The translations under genes and the position numbers were made by a program. The notes beneath the pieces were generated by a model that was not told the origin of the DNA, did no database searches, and saw nothing but the letters and a program-made list of their open reading frames with translations. From a virus, in the IMG/VR virus record IMGVR_UViG_3300044638_007692, positions 1 through 64,000 of that record: a stretch of 64,000 bases of DNA; one strand, given 5' to 3'. Below, one piece after another: positions 35,542 to 43,595 of the stretch. Each line of letters opens with the position of its first letter. Position 1 is the stretch's first letter.

Positions 35542-35789
35542 AAAGTATTACCTTGAATCTAACAGTTCAAGGTGATAGTTATGAAGAGCTTCGTGAAAAA
35601 GCTGACATAGCTATTGCAAAATTTTTAGGGACTAATGACGAGGGAGATGATTTTTTTGACGAAGAAGACACCCCAGAAAATTTTCAACAAGTCAATTACG
35701 AACTAATAGTCACACAAAAAGAAGACATTACGTCTGTATACGAATACTCTGCACAAGTGATTGCGAAGGTAAAAGATGTCGGAAAATGA
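35538..35789 (+). CDS. Small hypothetical acidic protein
   Basis: An 83-residue protein whose ATG overlaps the previous stop by four bases. It has a beta-helix-beta look (KSITLNLTVQG, a helix SYEELREKADIAIAKFLG, an acidic linker, then NYELIVTQKE and SAQVIAKVKD). Unknown family and function. Confidence 0.62.
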   Translation: MKSITLNLTVQGDSYEELREKADIAIAKFLGTNDEGDDFFDEEDTPENFQQVNYELIVTQKEDITSVYEYSAQVIAKVKDVGK

Positions 35790-36084
35790 AGTAACTCCCC
35801 CACGCATAGAAGCTCTTAGAGAAGCAGCTCGTATTATCTCTACTGATAGAAACACTAATTATGGGGACCCTGAAGATAATTTTGACCGAACAGCAAAAAT
35901 TTGGTCTGTAATTCTAGGAATCCCTATTTCAAACGAAGATGTAGCAATGATGATGGTTGGTTTGAAAATGGCTCGCTATGCAAATAAAGGTGAGTTCCAA
36001 CCAGACACATGGATTGATATTGCTGGTTATGCTGGATGTGGTTATGAAGTAGGACTTCGAGAAGACAAGAAGAAGAAGGGATAA
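35776..36084 (+). CDS. DUF6378-like small phage protein
   Basis: A 102-residue protein overlapping the previous gene by 14 bases. Its pattern, EAARIISTDRNTNYGDPEDNF, then AKIWSVILG, SNEDVAMMMVGLKMARYA and DTWIDIAGYAGCGYE, matches small actinophage and Gram-positive phage proteins of the DUF6378 type. These are all-helical and remind one of MazG-type nucleotide-pool proteins, but their function is not established. It ends in a short Lys-rich tail. Confidence 0.78.
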   Translation: MSENEVTPPRIEALREAARIISTDRNTNYGDPEDNFDRTAKIWSVILGIPISNEDVAMMMVGLKMARYANKGEFQPDTWIDIAGYAGCGYEVGLREDKKKKG

Positions 36085-36091
36085 GTTTTAA

Positions 36092-36370
36092 ATGATTCGT
36101 CCTCCTTGGCAGTATGAAGACCCACTTTGTGCTCAGGTAGGAGGAAACTTCTTTTTTTCTGAAGATAGAGATGAACCAAATCTGCCTGGAACACCAGAAA
36201 TAAATTACGAAGGTGCAAGAAAGATATGCAAGAGTTGTGCACATCTTGTTGAATGTGCTTTATGGGGGCTAGAAAATGAAGAATTTGGTATGTGGGGCGG
36301 TTTAAGCCCTGTTGATAGAAAGCATATAAAGAGTAAACGTAAGCCATTCCCTTATAAGAAAACAGCGTAA
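36092..36370 (+). CDS. WhiB-family transcription factor
   Basis: A 92-residue protein with the four Cys of the WhiB [4Fe-4S] site: C13, C46, C49 and C55 (CxxC and Cx5C spacing), followed by the GMWGG turn (66-70) and a basic C-terminus for DNA binding. WhiB proteins are found only in Actinobacteria and their phages, so this gene marks the host group. It may act as an iron-sulfur partner of the host sigma factor to switch transcription to phage genes or to block a host WhiB. It is the first of two WhiB genes within one kilobase. Confidence 0.93.
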   Translation: MIRPPWQYEDPLCAQVGGNFFFSEDRDEPNLPGTPEINYEGARKICKSCAHLVECALWGLENEEFGMWGGLSPVDRKHIKSKRKPFPYKKTA

Positions 36371-36379
36371 AATTATTGT

Positions 36380-36700
36380 ATGAGCGGTGGACCTATAGTC
36401 ACTCCTACACCAGTCTGCGAGCAGTGCTGGCTAAAAGAGCACGCCCGCTGGGAGCCACACAGTATGGACGACTACGGCAACATTAAAATGGCTTTGTCAG
36501 GTGTGGATGTACCTCAAAAGATAAATACAGGGACAGTTGAAAGCTGCTCCGTCTGTGGGAAAATCACAATTGCTGGGATCTTTGATGTAAAAGAACACAA
36601 GATTGTCTTCTCTGCCGAGTCTGAAGAATCTCGAGCATATGAGGAAGATGAATACCAAGAAGACGAGCTTGGTGGCTATTATGGGGAAGATAGGGAGTAG
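36380..36700 (+). CDS. Small zinc-ribbon-like protein
   Basis: A 106-residue protein with two CxxC pairs, CEQC near residue 13 and CSVC near residue 57, which fits a zinc ribbon of about 45 residues. The C-terminal 30 residues are very acidic with Tyr (EEDEYQEDELGGYYGEDRE). It lies between the WhiB genes, so it may take part in gene control, but no family is recognised. Confidence 0.68.
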   Translation: MSGGPIVTPTPVCEQCWLKEHARWEPHSMDDYGNIKMALSGVDVPQKINTGTVESCSVCGKITIAGIFDVKEHKIVFSAESEESRAYEEDEYQEDELGGYYGEDRE

Positions 36701-36702
36701 TC

Positions 36703-37041
36703 ATGAAGGATAAAAGAATTGGCGAGTCTCTTTGGATTCACTGGGACGGTGAAGGCTACATTGAACAAAAACTTTACACTGATAGCATTTATTATACTAA
36801 AGAGCATGTTGATCTTGAAAATGAATTAGTTCGCAGGGGTCTAGCATCAACACTACAAAGAGACGGCATAGTCGATTCTCTGTCAGATGGGTTTAATTCA
36901 ATTGTGGATTCACATGTAGAAATTGGTTGGGCAGGTATTATAGAAGGAGAAAATAATTACACCTTCTGTGATGCAAATGGTGAAACCGAATACGGTGAGT
37001 ACGTAGAAGAAGTTTTTGAGTTCACTTGGGTTGAATTATAG
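36703..37041 (+). CDS. Hypothetical protein between the WhiB genes
   Basis: A 112-residue acidic protein, two bases after the previous stop. It is rich in Tyr, Trp and Glu (LWIHWDGEGYIEQKLYTDS; HVEIGWAGIIEGENNYTF; EEVFEFTWVEL) and looks like a small beta-rich domain with a central helix. The sequence shows no known motif. Its stop codon lies within the first TATAGT of the promoter cluster for the next gene. Confidence 0.65.
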   Translation: MKDKRIGESLWIHWDGEGYIEQKLYTDSIYYTKEHVDLENELVRRGLASTLQRDGIVDSLSDGFNSIVDSHVEIGWAGIIEGENNYTFCDANGETEYGEYVEEVFEFTWVEL

Positions 37042-37095
37042 TTTTATAGTTTATAGTGTGTTGCTTACTTATTTTATGGTTTTATAGTATATAGT
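37037..37095 (+). promoter_or_regulatory. Promoter region with five TATAGT copies; leaderless start likely
   Basis: TATAGT occurs at 37037, 37045, 37052, 37083 and 37090. TTGCTT at 37061-37066 and TATAGT at 37083-37088, 16 bases apart, form a good -35/-10 pair. Transcription would start near 37095, only a few bases before GTG 37101 or 37103, and no ribosome site is present, so the WhiB mRNA is probably leaderless, as is common in Actinobacteria. The other copies may be alternative -10 boxes or operator half-sites. Confidence 0.6.
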
Positions 37096-37102
37096 CTAAT
37101 GT

Positions 37103-37651
37103 GTGTGGAAACCAGCTAATAACATAGAATGGCAGTCTGAAGCCCTTTGTGCTCAGCCAGGAAATAATCATTATAGAGACTGGTTTTTCTCCAAAGACCC
37201 AAAGCAAAAATATGATGCAAAAAATCTTTGCTATGAATGTCCCGTAAGAGCGCAATGTCTGCAGTGGGCTTTAGAGCACCGACAAATTTGGGGCACATGG
37301 GGCGGCAAAGACGAAAGTGAAATACGTCGAGCACTTTCTGTTTCTTATAAGGGTGAAGAGATAAAACGCCGTAGATACCCGCACTGTCCTTATTGCTCAG
37401 CACGTCCTTCAAAGCTGGAAACAAGTTCTCAGGAAATTCCTGGTGGTGGTAGGTGGACTGTCGCCAAGATAGTCACATGTACGGTGTGTGGCTTTTCTTG
37501 GCGCAGTCGAACTAGCGTAAATGCTATTGAAGCTTATAAACAAGAGCGTATTGATAAATCTGAAAAAAGAGCACGCATTCGAGAGAAAAAAGCTTTAAAG
37601 CTAGAAAAGAAACGTTTAGCTAAAAAACTTAAGAAGCAACAACTTAAATAA
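37103..37651 (+). CDS. WhiB-family protein fused to a zinc ribbon and a basic tail
   Basis: A 182-residue protein, starting at GTG 37103 (37101 is an out-of-frame GTG), with no ribosome site. The WhiB part has C16, C43, C46 and C52 plus GTWGG (64-68). Unlike an ordinary WhiB it continues into a second metal site (CPYC at 95-98, CTVC at 126-129), then a 50-residue Lys/Arg/Glu-rich helix. The basic end would bind DNA or RNA strongly. With the preceding WhiB this forms a pair that may act on different promoters or at different times. Its stop overlaps, by eight bases, the end of the halogenase gene on the other strand. Confidence 0.9.
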   Translation: MWKPANNIEWQSEALCAQPGNNHYRDWFFSKDPKQKYDAKNLCYECPVRAQCLQWALEHRQIWGTWGGKDESEIRRALSVSYKGEEIKRRRYPHCPYCSARPSKLETSSQEIPGGGRWTVAKIVTCTVCGFSWRSRTSVNAIEAYKQERIDKSEKRARIREKKALKLEKKRLAKKLKKQQLK

Positions 37652-39152
37652 TAAAGTCTTTGGGATTCATCTCAAAAGGTCTACTATTTTCATGAATTTT
37701 TCTCATGTCTTCTCTAAATGCTCTGTATTGAGCTTGAGCAAATTCAAATTGATCAAATTGTTTCAACTCACTCATTGCTTGTTCTCTTGAAACATACCCA
37801 AGACCAGCTAAGGTCCACTTCCATAGAGAATCTACACCCCAAAAATCCATAAAATGTAAAGCACTAGGAATTCTACTCTTTGACCTCTCGATGTAGTTTT
37901 CTACAGCAGGAGAGGTAATCTTGTCGAACTTAATAGTTTTCCAAAACTCGGAATCTTCTCTTCCACCTTGATAGTGGAACACCGTGAAGTCTTTATAATA
38001 CTCATACATTTTTTCAGTTTTAGCGTTGTATTTTTGTATTGAAGCAGGGTTTAAAGTTTTTTCTTTTGTATCTGAAAGATACTCTTGACAGAAACTAAAA
38101 ATTTGCATAATAGTTGCATGAATACTGGTTGCCTCTAAAGGTTCAATAAAAGAGCTTGCAAGGCCAACTACCAAAACATTGCCTTTCCAAAATTGGTCCA
38201 CTCGGCCTGATTCATATTTAATATGCTTAATTGGCTCAATAGGGTGCCCCATAATTTTTTCAGCTTCTTTTTGAGCTTCATCCTCAGAAATAAACGCACT
38301 GCTGTAGACATACCCACAACCTCGGCGGCCTCCTGTAGGAGTTCGCCACATCCAACCAGAAGAAAGAGCTTCTGCAACTGTTACAGGTTGTACTTTTTCT
38401 TCTTCTTTGTATGGAACTATAAAAGGCATAGCTCTATCTACAAGAAGTTGGTTTTTGTAGTCTGTCCACCCAATCCCGACCTTGTTTGCCAACAATCTAA
38501 CAAATCCAGTAGCGTCAATGAAAAAATCTCCTTCAATGACTTGACCATCTTCGATAATTACGCTTTCAACTAGACCATCGCTAGTAACAGTAACATCCTT
38601 GATAATTGAATCTATATGAGTAGTTTTTGTGGTTGTAGTTATATACTCTCGTAAAAATTTAGCTACTTTATGGGCATCAAACTGAAACCCATAACCTCCA
38701 CCCGCTGGCGGAAGTTTATTTAGATCATAAGACTGCCCTAATACAGAAGATAGATAAGCTTTTTCAGGACCAAACTCTGTTACAACATAATTAAATAGAT
38801 GGTCAGGAGAGCGCTTAGAAGTTTCTGAGCCGTTAATTGGTGCCCAATAAGAGCCTTTGTCTTTAGCCCAGTTGATGTGTTTAAGTGCGTACTTAGGTAC
38901 AGCATCGACTTTTTTAGCAAACTCTGCAAAATCAAAAGCCACTTTGTTTGGGTTCATTGTTTGATTATTTCCAAATAAAGTAGAGCCATCTAATACATCG
39001 TAGAGAAAACCGCTTGTAGCCTCTCCAGCTCCAATAATTCCTATTTTTTGTGATTCTATAACCACTACTTCATGAAACTTTGGATTACTAGAGTGAATGG
39101 TTAAAGCGGTAAGCCATCCAGCTGTTCCACCACCACAGACTACAAATTTCAC
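37644..39152 (-). CDS. Flavin-dependent tryptophan-type halogenase
   Basis: A 502-residue FAD enzyme close to the usual family length. It has the GGGTAGW dinucleotide-binding motif (7-13), the active-site Lys at 87 in VPKYALKHINW (equivalent to Lys 79 of PrnA and RebH), a WMWRTP form of the diagnostic WxWxIP motif (267-272), and FIEPLEAT (335-342) with Glu 340 as the counterpart of PrnA Glu 346. In this family, FADH2 and oxygen yield HOCl or HOBr that a Lys passes to an aromatic substrate. All key residues are present, so it is probably active; the substrate cannot be told from sequence. No flavin reductase is visible, so the host must supply FADH2. It is the last gene of the fibre operon, overlapping the GT2 gene by one base. 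A halogenase from a marine cyanophage has been shown to iodinate substrates. Confidence 0.93.
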   Translation of the reverse strand: MKFVVCGGGTAGWLTALTIHSSNPKFHEVVVIESQKIGIIGAGEATSGFLYDVLDGSTLFGNNQTMNPNKVAFDFAEFAKKVDAVPKYALKHINWAKDKGSYWAPINGSETSKRSPDHLFNYVVTEFGPEKAYLSSVLGQSYDLNKLPPAGGGYGFQFDAHKVAKFLREYITTTTKTTHIDSIIKDVTVTSDGLVESVIIEDGQVIEGDFFIDATGFVRLLANKVGIGWTDYKNQLLVDRAMPFIVPYKEEEKVQPVTVAEALSSGWMWRTPTGGRRGCGYVYSSAFISEDEAQKEAEKIMGHPIEPIKHIKYESGRVDQFWKGNVLVVGLASSFIEPLEATSIHATIMQIFSFCQEYLSDTKEKTLNPASIQKYNAKTEKMYEYYKDFTVFHYQGGREDSEFWKTIKFDKITSPAVENYIERSKSRIPSALHFMDFWGVDSLWKWTLAGLGYVSREQAMSELKQFDQFEFAQAQYRAFREDMRKIHENSRPFEMNPKDFII

Positions 39153-40228
39153 TAGACACTCTTTTCTTCTGGATTTACAGCGCTAAGACAAAATTTAAGA
39201 TTTTCTGCAAGTCTTTCATTATCTGGCTCGATGCTAAAAGCGTTCTTTGCATGCTCCACTGCTTCTTCAAACTTACCTAAATAGTAAGCAGAAATTGCAG
39301 CAAAATCGTGCGGGGCTGCTCCCCATGCTTTTGCTTCGCACAAATACTCTAAAGGTTTCTCAGCAATGGCAATAGCATCTTTAGCAGCTTCATAACACTT
39401 CTGCCAATCTTTACGTTGATAGTACAACTCTGCTAAATCAACAAAAGGTTCACGTCGTCCTGGAGCTTGCTCGATAGCTTTACGAAACCAAATCTCTGCT
39501 TCTGCAGGAAGACTCTTACCAATAAAGCGCATTGATGCAGCACGCTCTGGTGCCCACCGAGCTGTTGGGAGTTCAAGATGTCGCTTTAGCTCTACTGCTG
39601 CTTCTTGGTAGCGACCATAAAAATAAAGTTCTCGACCATAGTAGAACGCATTGCGGTCGTTATATGGATCTTCTTGAACAGAAAGAGCTAACAACGGTAG
39701 ATACTGAGAGCGCGACTTTGTTGGGTCTGGGTGGTGGTGAGTCTCTAAACCTTCAATCCACTCTTGTACTTCCTCGCGTCCGTATACATATAAACACTCA
39801 TGCACTGGGTGACGCCAACGATAATTTTTACGAGTATGAATGTGGTCATAGCTAAACTCCAAACCTGGAGTCCCATCATCATTCCAAGACCAAATATGCT
39901 TATAGCGAGGACGTGTTACTCCACGTTGCCATGCAGCTTCAAGCAATGGACGCCAGTTAGGAGTAATTACTTCATCCATATCAAGGGAGATACACATATC
40001 AATATCGATTGGTAAAGCTGCCATTGCTGCGTTTCTAGCATCATCAAAACGCCAAGGGGATACTCGAACATCGACTACATTAATTCCAAGCTCTTTTGCA
40101 CGCTCAACGGTGCCGTCTGTGGAGCCTGTATCGGCTATTAACAAGTAATCAGCTTCTTTTGAAGCTTCATACCATTTATCAACAAACTGTCGTTCATTTA
40201 ATGCGATTGTGTATATAGCTACTTTCAT
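39152..40228 (-). CDS. GT2-family glycosyltransferase with TPR-like C-terminus
   Basis: A 358-residue protein. The N-terminal GT-A domain has an opening strand (VAIYTIALNERQFVDKWY), DTGSTDGT (33-40) and the DxD-type LDMDE (82-86) that binds the metal and nucleotide sugar. The rest (about 190-350) is built from TPR-like helix pairs (NAFYYGRELYFYGRYQEAAVELKRHL; AEIWFRKAIEQAPGRREPFVDLAELYY), which usually hold protein or peptide acceptors. The GT2-TPR layout suggests protein glycosylation. The acceptor is unknown; fibre proteins of the same operon with many Thr residues are natural candidates. It shares its final base with the halogenase gene start. Confidence 0.88.
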   Translation of the reverse strand: MKVAIYTIALNERQFVDKWYEASKEADYLLIADTGSTDGTVERAKELGINVVDVRVSPWRFDDARNAAMAALPIDIDMCISLDMDEVITPNWRPLLEAAWQRGVTRPRYKHIWSWNDDGTPGLEFSYDHIHTRKNYRWRHPVHECLYVYGREEVQEWIEGLETHHHPDPTKSRSQYLPLLALSVQEDPYNDRNAFYYGRELYFYGRYQEAAVELKRHLELPTARWAPERAASMRFIGKSLPAEAEIWFRKAIEQAPGRREPFVDLAELYYQRKDWQKCYEAAKDAIAIAEKPLEYLCEAKAWGAAPHDFAAISAYYLGKFEEAVEHAKNAFSIEPDNERLAENLKFCLSAVNPEEKSV

Positions 40229-40237
40229 GTGAGCATC

Positions 40238-40813
40238 CTACCTTGTCTTCCTATACCAACGCTGATATCCGTCAACTAAAAGTTCGAGTCGGTCCGAATA
40301 AACTGCATTAAAGGCATCTATTGCCAACTTTGGCTCATTTAAATAGCCAAGCCCAGCGGACCATTGATAATCATCAAAAGCTATTATTCCATTTACATTT
40401 AAACACTCGTAAGCGCTTATTGCATCTTTTATTACACCATAGGAAGTATGATCCCCATCAACATACACAAAGTCATACTTCTCTAAATTATTTTTAAAAA
40501 ACCAATCACTTGTAGACTTGACTTTAATAATTTTTTTGCTCTGCTGCCCTACTAAAGTTTTTACATCATAAAAACTTTCTACAGACTCCCAGTTCATCTG
40601 ATTATGAACAGGTTCGTCAGAACCCTCCCACGTGTCTACATCAATCAACACCGAGTCTGGGTTGTGACGTAATATGTTGTCCCAAAGCCACACAGAAGCA
40701 TCCCCTGTGTATGCGCCTATTTGCAACATTCGAGCAGGTTTATTTAAAAACTCTAGTAGATGGTTTTTAAAGTTCTCTTGACCATCATTTTCAAACCAGT
40801 TGGGATATGTCAT
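40238..40813 (-). CDS. Class I SAM-dependent methyltransferase
   Basis: A 191-residue protein with GAAAGGACG upstream of its ATG. Motif I is MLQIGAYTGDAS (29-40), an acidic motif II follows (VLIDVDTWEG), and FVYVDGDHTSYGVIKDAI plus NGIIAFDDYQW match the Methyltransf_24/FkbM-like group. Such enzymes often methylate sugar hydroxyl groups or small molecules. No DNA recognition domain is present, so a DNA methyltransferase is unlikely. It lies between the fibre genes and the GT2 gene, consistent with tailoring of a glycan or another small product. Confidence 0.85.
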   Translation of the reverse strand: MTYPNWFENDGQENFKNHLLEFLNKPARMLQIGAYTGDASVWLWDNILRHNPDSVLIDVDTWEGSDEPVHNQMNWESVESFYDVKTLVGQQSKKIIKVKSTSDWFFKNNLEKYDFVYVDGDHTSYGVIKDAISAYECLNVNGIIAFDDYQWSAGLGYLNEPKLAIDAFNAVYSDRLELLVDGYQRWYRKTR

Positions 40814-40845
40814 TTTCGTCCTTTCGTAAAATAGCTTACCTTAAA

Positions 40846-41475
40846 TTACACGTATGGGGTAGCACCGCTATAGCTTGAGTGGGGAGTTCCAGTCCAAAAT
40901 CCGTCTAGTGAGCCATCAAAATAGGTCCCCAAAGTGGAAGACCTTTCTGCCATAACAGAGTCAACAAAAAATACGTCTGTATTAGATGCTGAAGTGGTCA
41001 CAATTCTTAGTGCAAAAAAATTAGCTCCAGAGGTTCTAGTAAAAGACCCGCTCAATCTAACCCAGCCATCAGCACTAGTTAGGGCTTGAATTCCAATATT
41101 TCCACTAGATATAGCAGCTGAAGCATTGCTTGTGGTGTATTGAAGATGACGAAGATAGTAAGTCGCATTGTCATTTAGAGCATCAAGCTTTACATAAGCG
41201 CTGACAGTCCACTCTTCTGAAGTGTCAATAAATGGGATTCTTTCAAGTGTTTGAACACCTCCTCCAGAGGTGTTTGTAACTTTAAGACAAGCTGACCCTG
41301 TGTTAAATTCGTTTGTATCTCTTTCTAAGGTAGTTCCAGCAAAAGGTGTCCAGTCAGAGATGTCTACTTCAAAAGTCGGGTTTTTAATATAATTAACCCT
41401 GTAATCTAAATTAAAAGCTTCTGCAGGGTTTTTTAAATAACCTGCACCAGCAATGGACCCGACATTAATTGGCAT
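40846..41475 (-). CDS. Fibre-tip or carbohydrate-binding protein with a jelly-roll domain
   Basis: Two in-frame starts are possible. ATG 41475 (MPINVGS) lies two bases after the previous stop and resembles the MPI starts of neighbouring fibre genes, so I prefer it over ATG 41511; the product is 209 residues. After a short hook, a CBM4/9-like beta-sandwich follows (NPTFEVDISDWTPF, TGSACLKVTNTS, EWTVSAYVKLD, WVRLSGSFTRTSG, DVFFVDSVMAE). Such domains bind polysaccharides. It lacks collagen repeats and could be the receptor-binding piece of a fibre made by the adjacent short collagen-like protein. Confidence 0.72.
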   Translation of the reverse strand: MPINVGSIAGAGYLKNPAEAFNLDYRVNYIKNPTFEVDISDWTPFAGTTLERDTNEFNTGSACLKVTNTSGGGVQTLERIPFIDTSEEWTVSAYVKLDALNDNATYYLRHLQYTTSNASAAISSGNIGIQALTSADGWVRLSGSFTRTSGANFFALRIVTTSASNTDVFFVDSVMAERSSTLGTYFDGSLDGFWTGTPHSSYSGATPYV

Positions 41476-41477
41476 TT

Positions 41478-41939
41478 TTAAATTAGTGCCAAGTCTCCGA
41501 CGAGAATCCACTCGTTAGTTCCAATTTTTACGGCAGAAGCTACAGAGTAGCGAGCTCTCAATTTATTGGTTGGAGTTGCTCTTACTGTCACGCCGACTGC
41601 CCCAGCGACGGTAAGCTGACCTGCTCCATATTGAATAAAGTCAATTTTTTGACCGTCTTGAAAAGCAACTGATGCTTCAACAGGTATTGTTGCAATCATA
41701 GAAGCACCGTTATCACATTTTAAAATTTTTCCAGCATCAGTTAGCTCTAAAATAAAAGAAGCGCTTTTTGTCACAACAGGTTGAGCAGTTGACCAGTCCC
41801 CCTGAGGCCCAGTAACACCCTGTGCACCCGTTGGGCCAGTAGGCCCAACAAAGCCAGTAGGACCAGTAGGACCTGTAGCTCCAACAGCAATAGGTTTCCA
41901 AATTTGATCATCAAGATCATATTTTTTTAAGACTGGCAT
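41478..41939 (-). CDS. Short collagen-like fibre protein
   Basis: A 153-residue protein with ATAGGAG upstream of its ATG. A short N-terminal hook (MPVLKKYDLDDQIWKPIAVG) is followed by a few Gly-x-y triplets ([10 protein letters not shown] and similar, about residues 19-48) and a C-terminal beta domain of about 95 residues (SFILELTDAGKILKCDNG, IDFIQYGAGQLTV, RYSVASAVKIGTNEWILVGD). The same C-terminal domain ends the 629-residue fibre at 58308-60197, so both probably use a shared trimerisation or receptor-binding tip. Confidence 0.82.
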   Translation of the reverse strand: MPVLKKYDLDDQIWKPIAVGATGPTGPTGFVGPTGPTGAQGVTGPQGDWSTAQPVVTKSASFILELTDAGKILKCDNGASMIATIPVEASVAFQDGQKIDFIQYGAGQLTVAGAVGVTVRATPTNKLRARYSVASAVKIGTNEWILVGDLALI

Positions 41940-41958
41940 TTTATTCTCCTATTGACTC

Positions 41959-43545
41959 TTAAGGTAGGGCGTGCGTCCACAGTGCACGGTTAGAAGCTGT
42001 TACAGAACCTGCAGAAATAGAGCTTGGTAAATCTGTTTGAGCCGCAACTAAACCTGTAATTCTTGGAGGTAAGGCCAAAATTGCGTTAACACCAGCAGAT
42101 GCAACATGTGCGTGACCAATAACTGTAGGAAGCGTTTGTGTGCTTACCAGTACAACTGCATATGCATACAAATTACCAGCTGTCTTGGTAAATGATGAAG
42201 TTAAGTTAACTTCAAAAGCGCTGTTAGCGGTTGAAAAAATTGATGTGTCGTTTGCAGTAGACGCTACCAAAGTTAAATCTCCAGTAGAGTCATTTACTGA
42301 ATAGACTCCATATTTCACTAGTGTTGGGGTTGCACCAGCAGCAGTACCGCAAGCCATAGAAAGTTTTGTAATAGTTTCTGTTTTGATTGCTCGACGATAA
42401 GTTAGAATAAGGTTTCCTGATGCTCCATATGCAACACCAGTAAGAGGAGCTTTTCTATCAATACTGCCCTCTCCACTAGAAAGAATATCTAAATCACCAA
42501 GTCTCGTGTTTAACCCAGAAATTTGACTTGTAGATAGGGTCACCTCATCACTACCGCCAGCAGCATGAGTGCTAGCGTGGGTAAGAATTGCTGAATCTAC
42601 AGTTGTATCTACCCAAATAATTGATAAATCTGCTGGAGGAACTGCACTAGAAATTATTCCTGTTTCACCAATAGCACCAGTAGGACCTGTTGGCCCCTCA
42701 GGACCAGTTGGACCAGTAGGTCCGAGTGAACCAGTTGGACCTGTTGGACCAGCAGCACCAGTTGGTCCTCCTGGTTCACCAGCAGGTCCAGTAGCGCCAG
42801 TTGCACCATCTGCTCCACCAATACCCTGTGGACCTGTAGGTCCAGTAGAACCTGTAGGGCCAGTTACACCAATTGGACCAACGAGCGCCCACTCTTGGTT
42901 AAGGTCTGACCATGCATAAACAAATTCTGAAGCAACGACATAAGCATCACCAATTGCACCAATTGGGTTATCAGCTTGAAGAAGATTAAGAGTTGCGTAT
43001 GTTCCAAGAATACGAACGCTAGACCCTTGGGGACCAGTTGGTCCTGATGGGCCCGTTGGACCAGATGGACCAGCGGGACCTGTTGGTCCTGAAGGAGCAA
43101 TACTTGCTACAGTGTTAAATCCTGAACCTGTATAAAAATTAACTTCTTGAGTGTCAGAATCAATCCAAATATCTCCTACAGAAGGGAATCCCGGTTGATT
43201 TGAAGAATAAGTTATATTTGCTCTACCAGCTTGATCATAAACAAGAGTTGCAGAAAAATTAGCAAGAGATGTGCTGGACTTAACCCAAAGCTGGTCTCCA
43301 ACATTTAAAGCAAATCTAAATGTCTCAAAGGATTGACCCACAGAAACAGCCAAATTGTCAACAATGTAGGAGCGAGTTGCCTCCACACCTAGGGCTTCGG
43401 CTGGTTCAACGTAGATAGTAACAAGACTCTGAATATTAGCTCTGTTTGAAACAATTACAGAAGCAACACCAACTGTGTCGTTGGTAGCAAGCAGAGTAGC
43501 TATGTTTGCATTGGGAGTAGCAAGACCTAAGCGTTTTGCTGCCAT
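41959..43545 (-). CDS. Collagen-like fibre protein
   Basis: A 528-residue protein with a good AAGGAGCGAC ribosome site. The N-terminal 120 residues ([13 protein letters not shown]-like strands; [23 protein letters not shown]) match the N-terminus of the 797-residue fibre at 45201-47594, so these two fibres share an attachment or base domain. Then come a short [17 protein letters not shown] module, several Gly-Pro-Thr blocks (about residues 150-290), an [23 protein letters not shown] module between them, and a C-terminal beta domain of about 200 residues. A collagen-type triple helix is expected for the Gly-x-y blocks. Phage fibres of this type bind host surfaces or other virion parts. Confidence 0.88.
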   Translation of the reverse strand: MAAKRLGLATPNANIATLLATNDTVGVASVIVSNRANIQSLVTIYVEPAEALGVEATRSYIVDNLAVSVGQSFETFRFALNVGDQLWVKSSTSLANFSATLVYDQAGRANITYSSNQPGFPSVGDIWIDSDTQEVNFYTGSGFNTVASIAPSGPTGPAGPSGPTGPSGPTGPQGSSVRILGTYATLNLLQADNPIGAIGDAYVVASEFVYAWSDLNQEWALVGPIGVTGPTGSTGPTGPQGIGGADGATGATGPAGEPGGPTGAAGPTGPTGSLGPTGPTGPEGPTGPTGAIGETGIISSAVPPADLSIIWVDTTVDSAILTHASTHAAGGSDEVTLSTSQISGLNTRLGDLDILSSGEGSIDRKAPLTGVAYGASGNLILTYRRAIKTETITKLSMACGTAAGATPTLVKYGVYSVNDSTGDLTLVASTANDTSIFSTANSAFEVNLTSSFTKTAGNLYAYAVVLVSTQTLPTVIGHAHVASAGVNAILALPPRITGLVAAQTDLPSSISAGSVTASNRALWTHALP

Positions 43546-43595
43546 TTGTCGCTCCTTACTTCGTCAGCTTTTCTCATAATTATACCTTTAAAATC

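Noticed and set aside
43575-43595. TATAAT-like sequence on the minus strand before the fibre gene at 41959-43545
   Set aside because: No -35 box at a proper distance and no extended -10; AT-rich chance match is likely.
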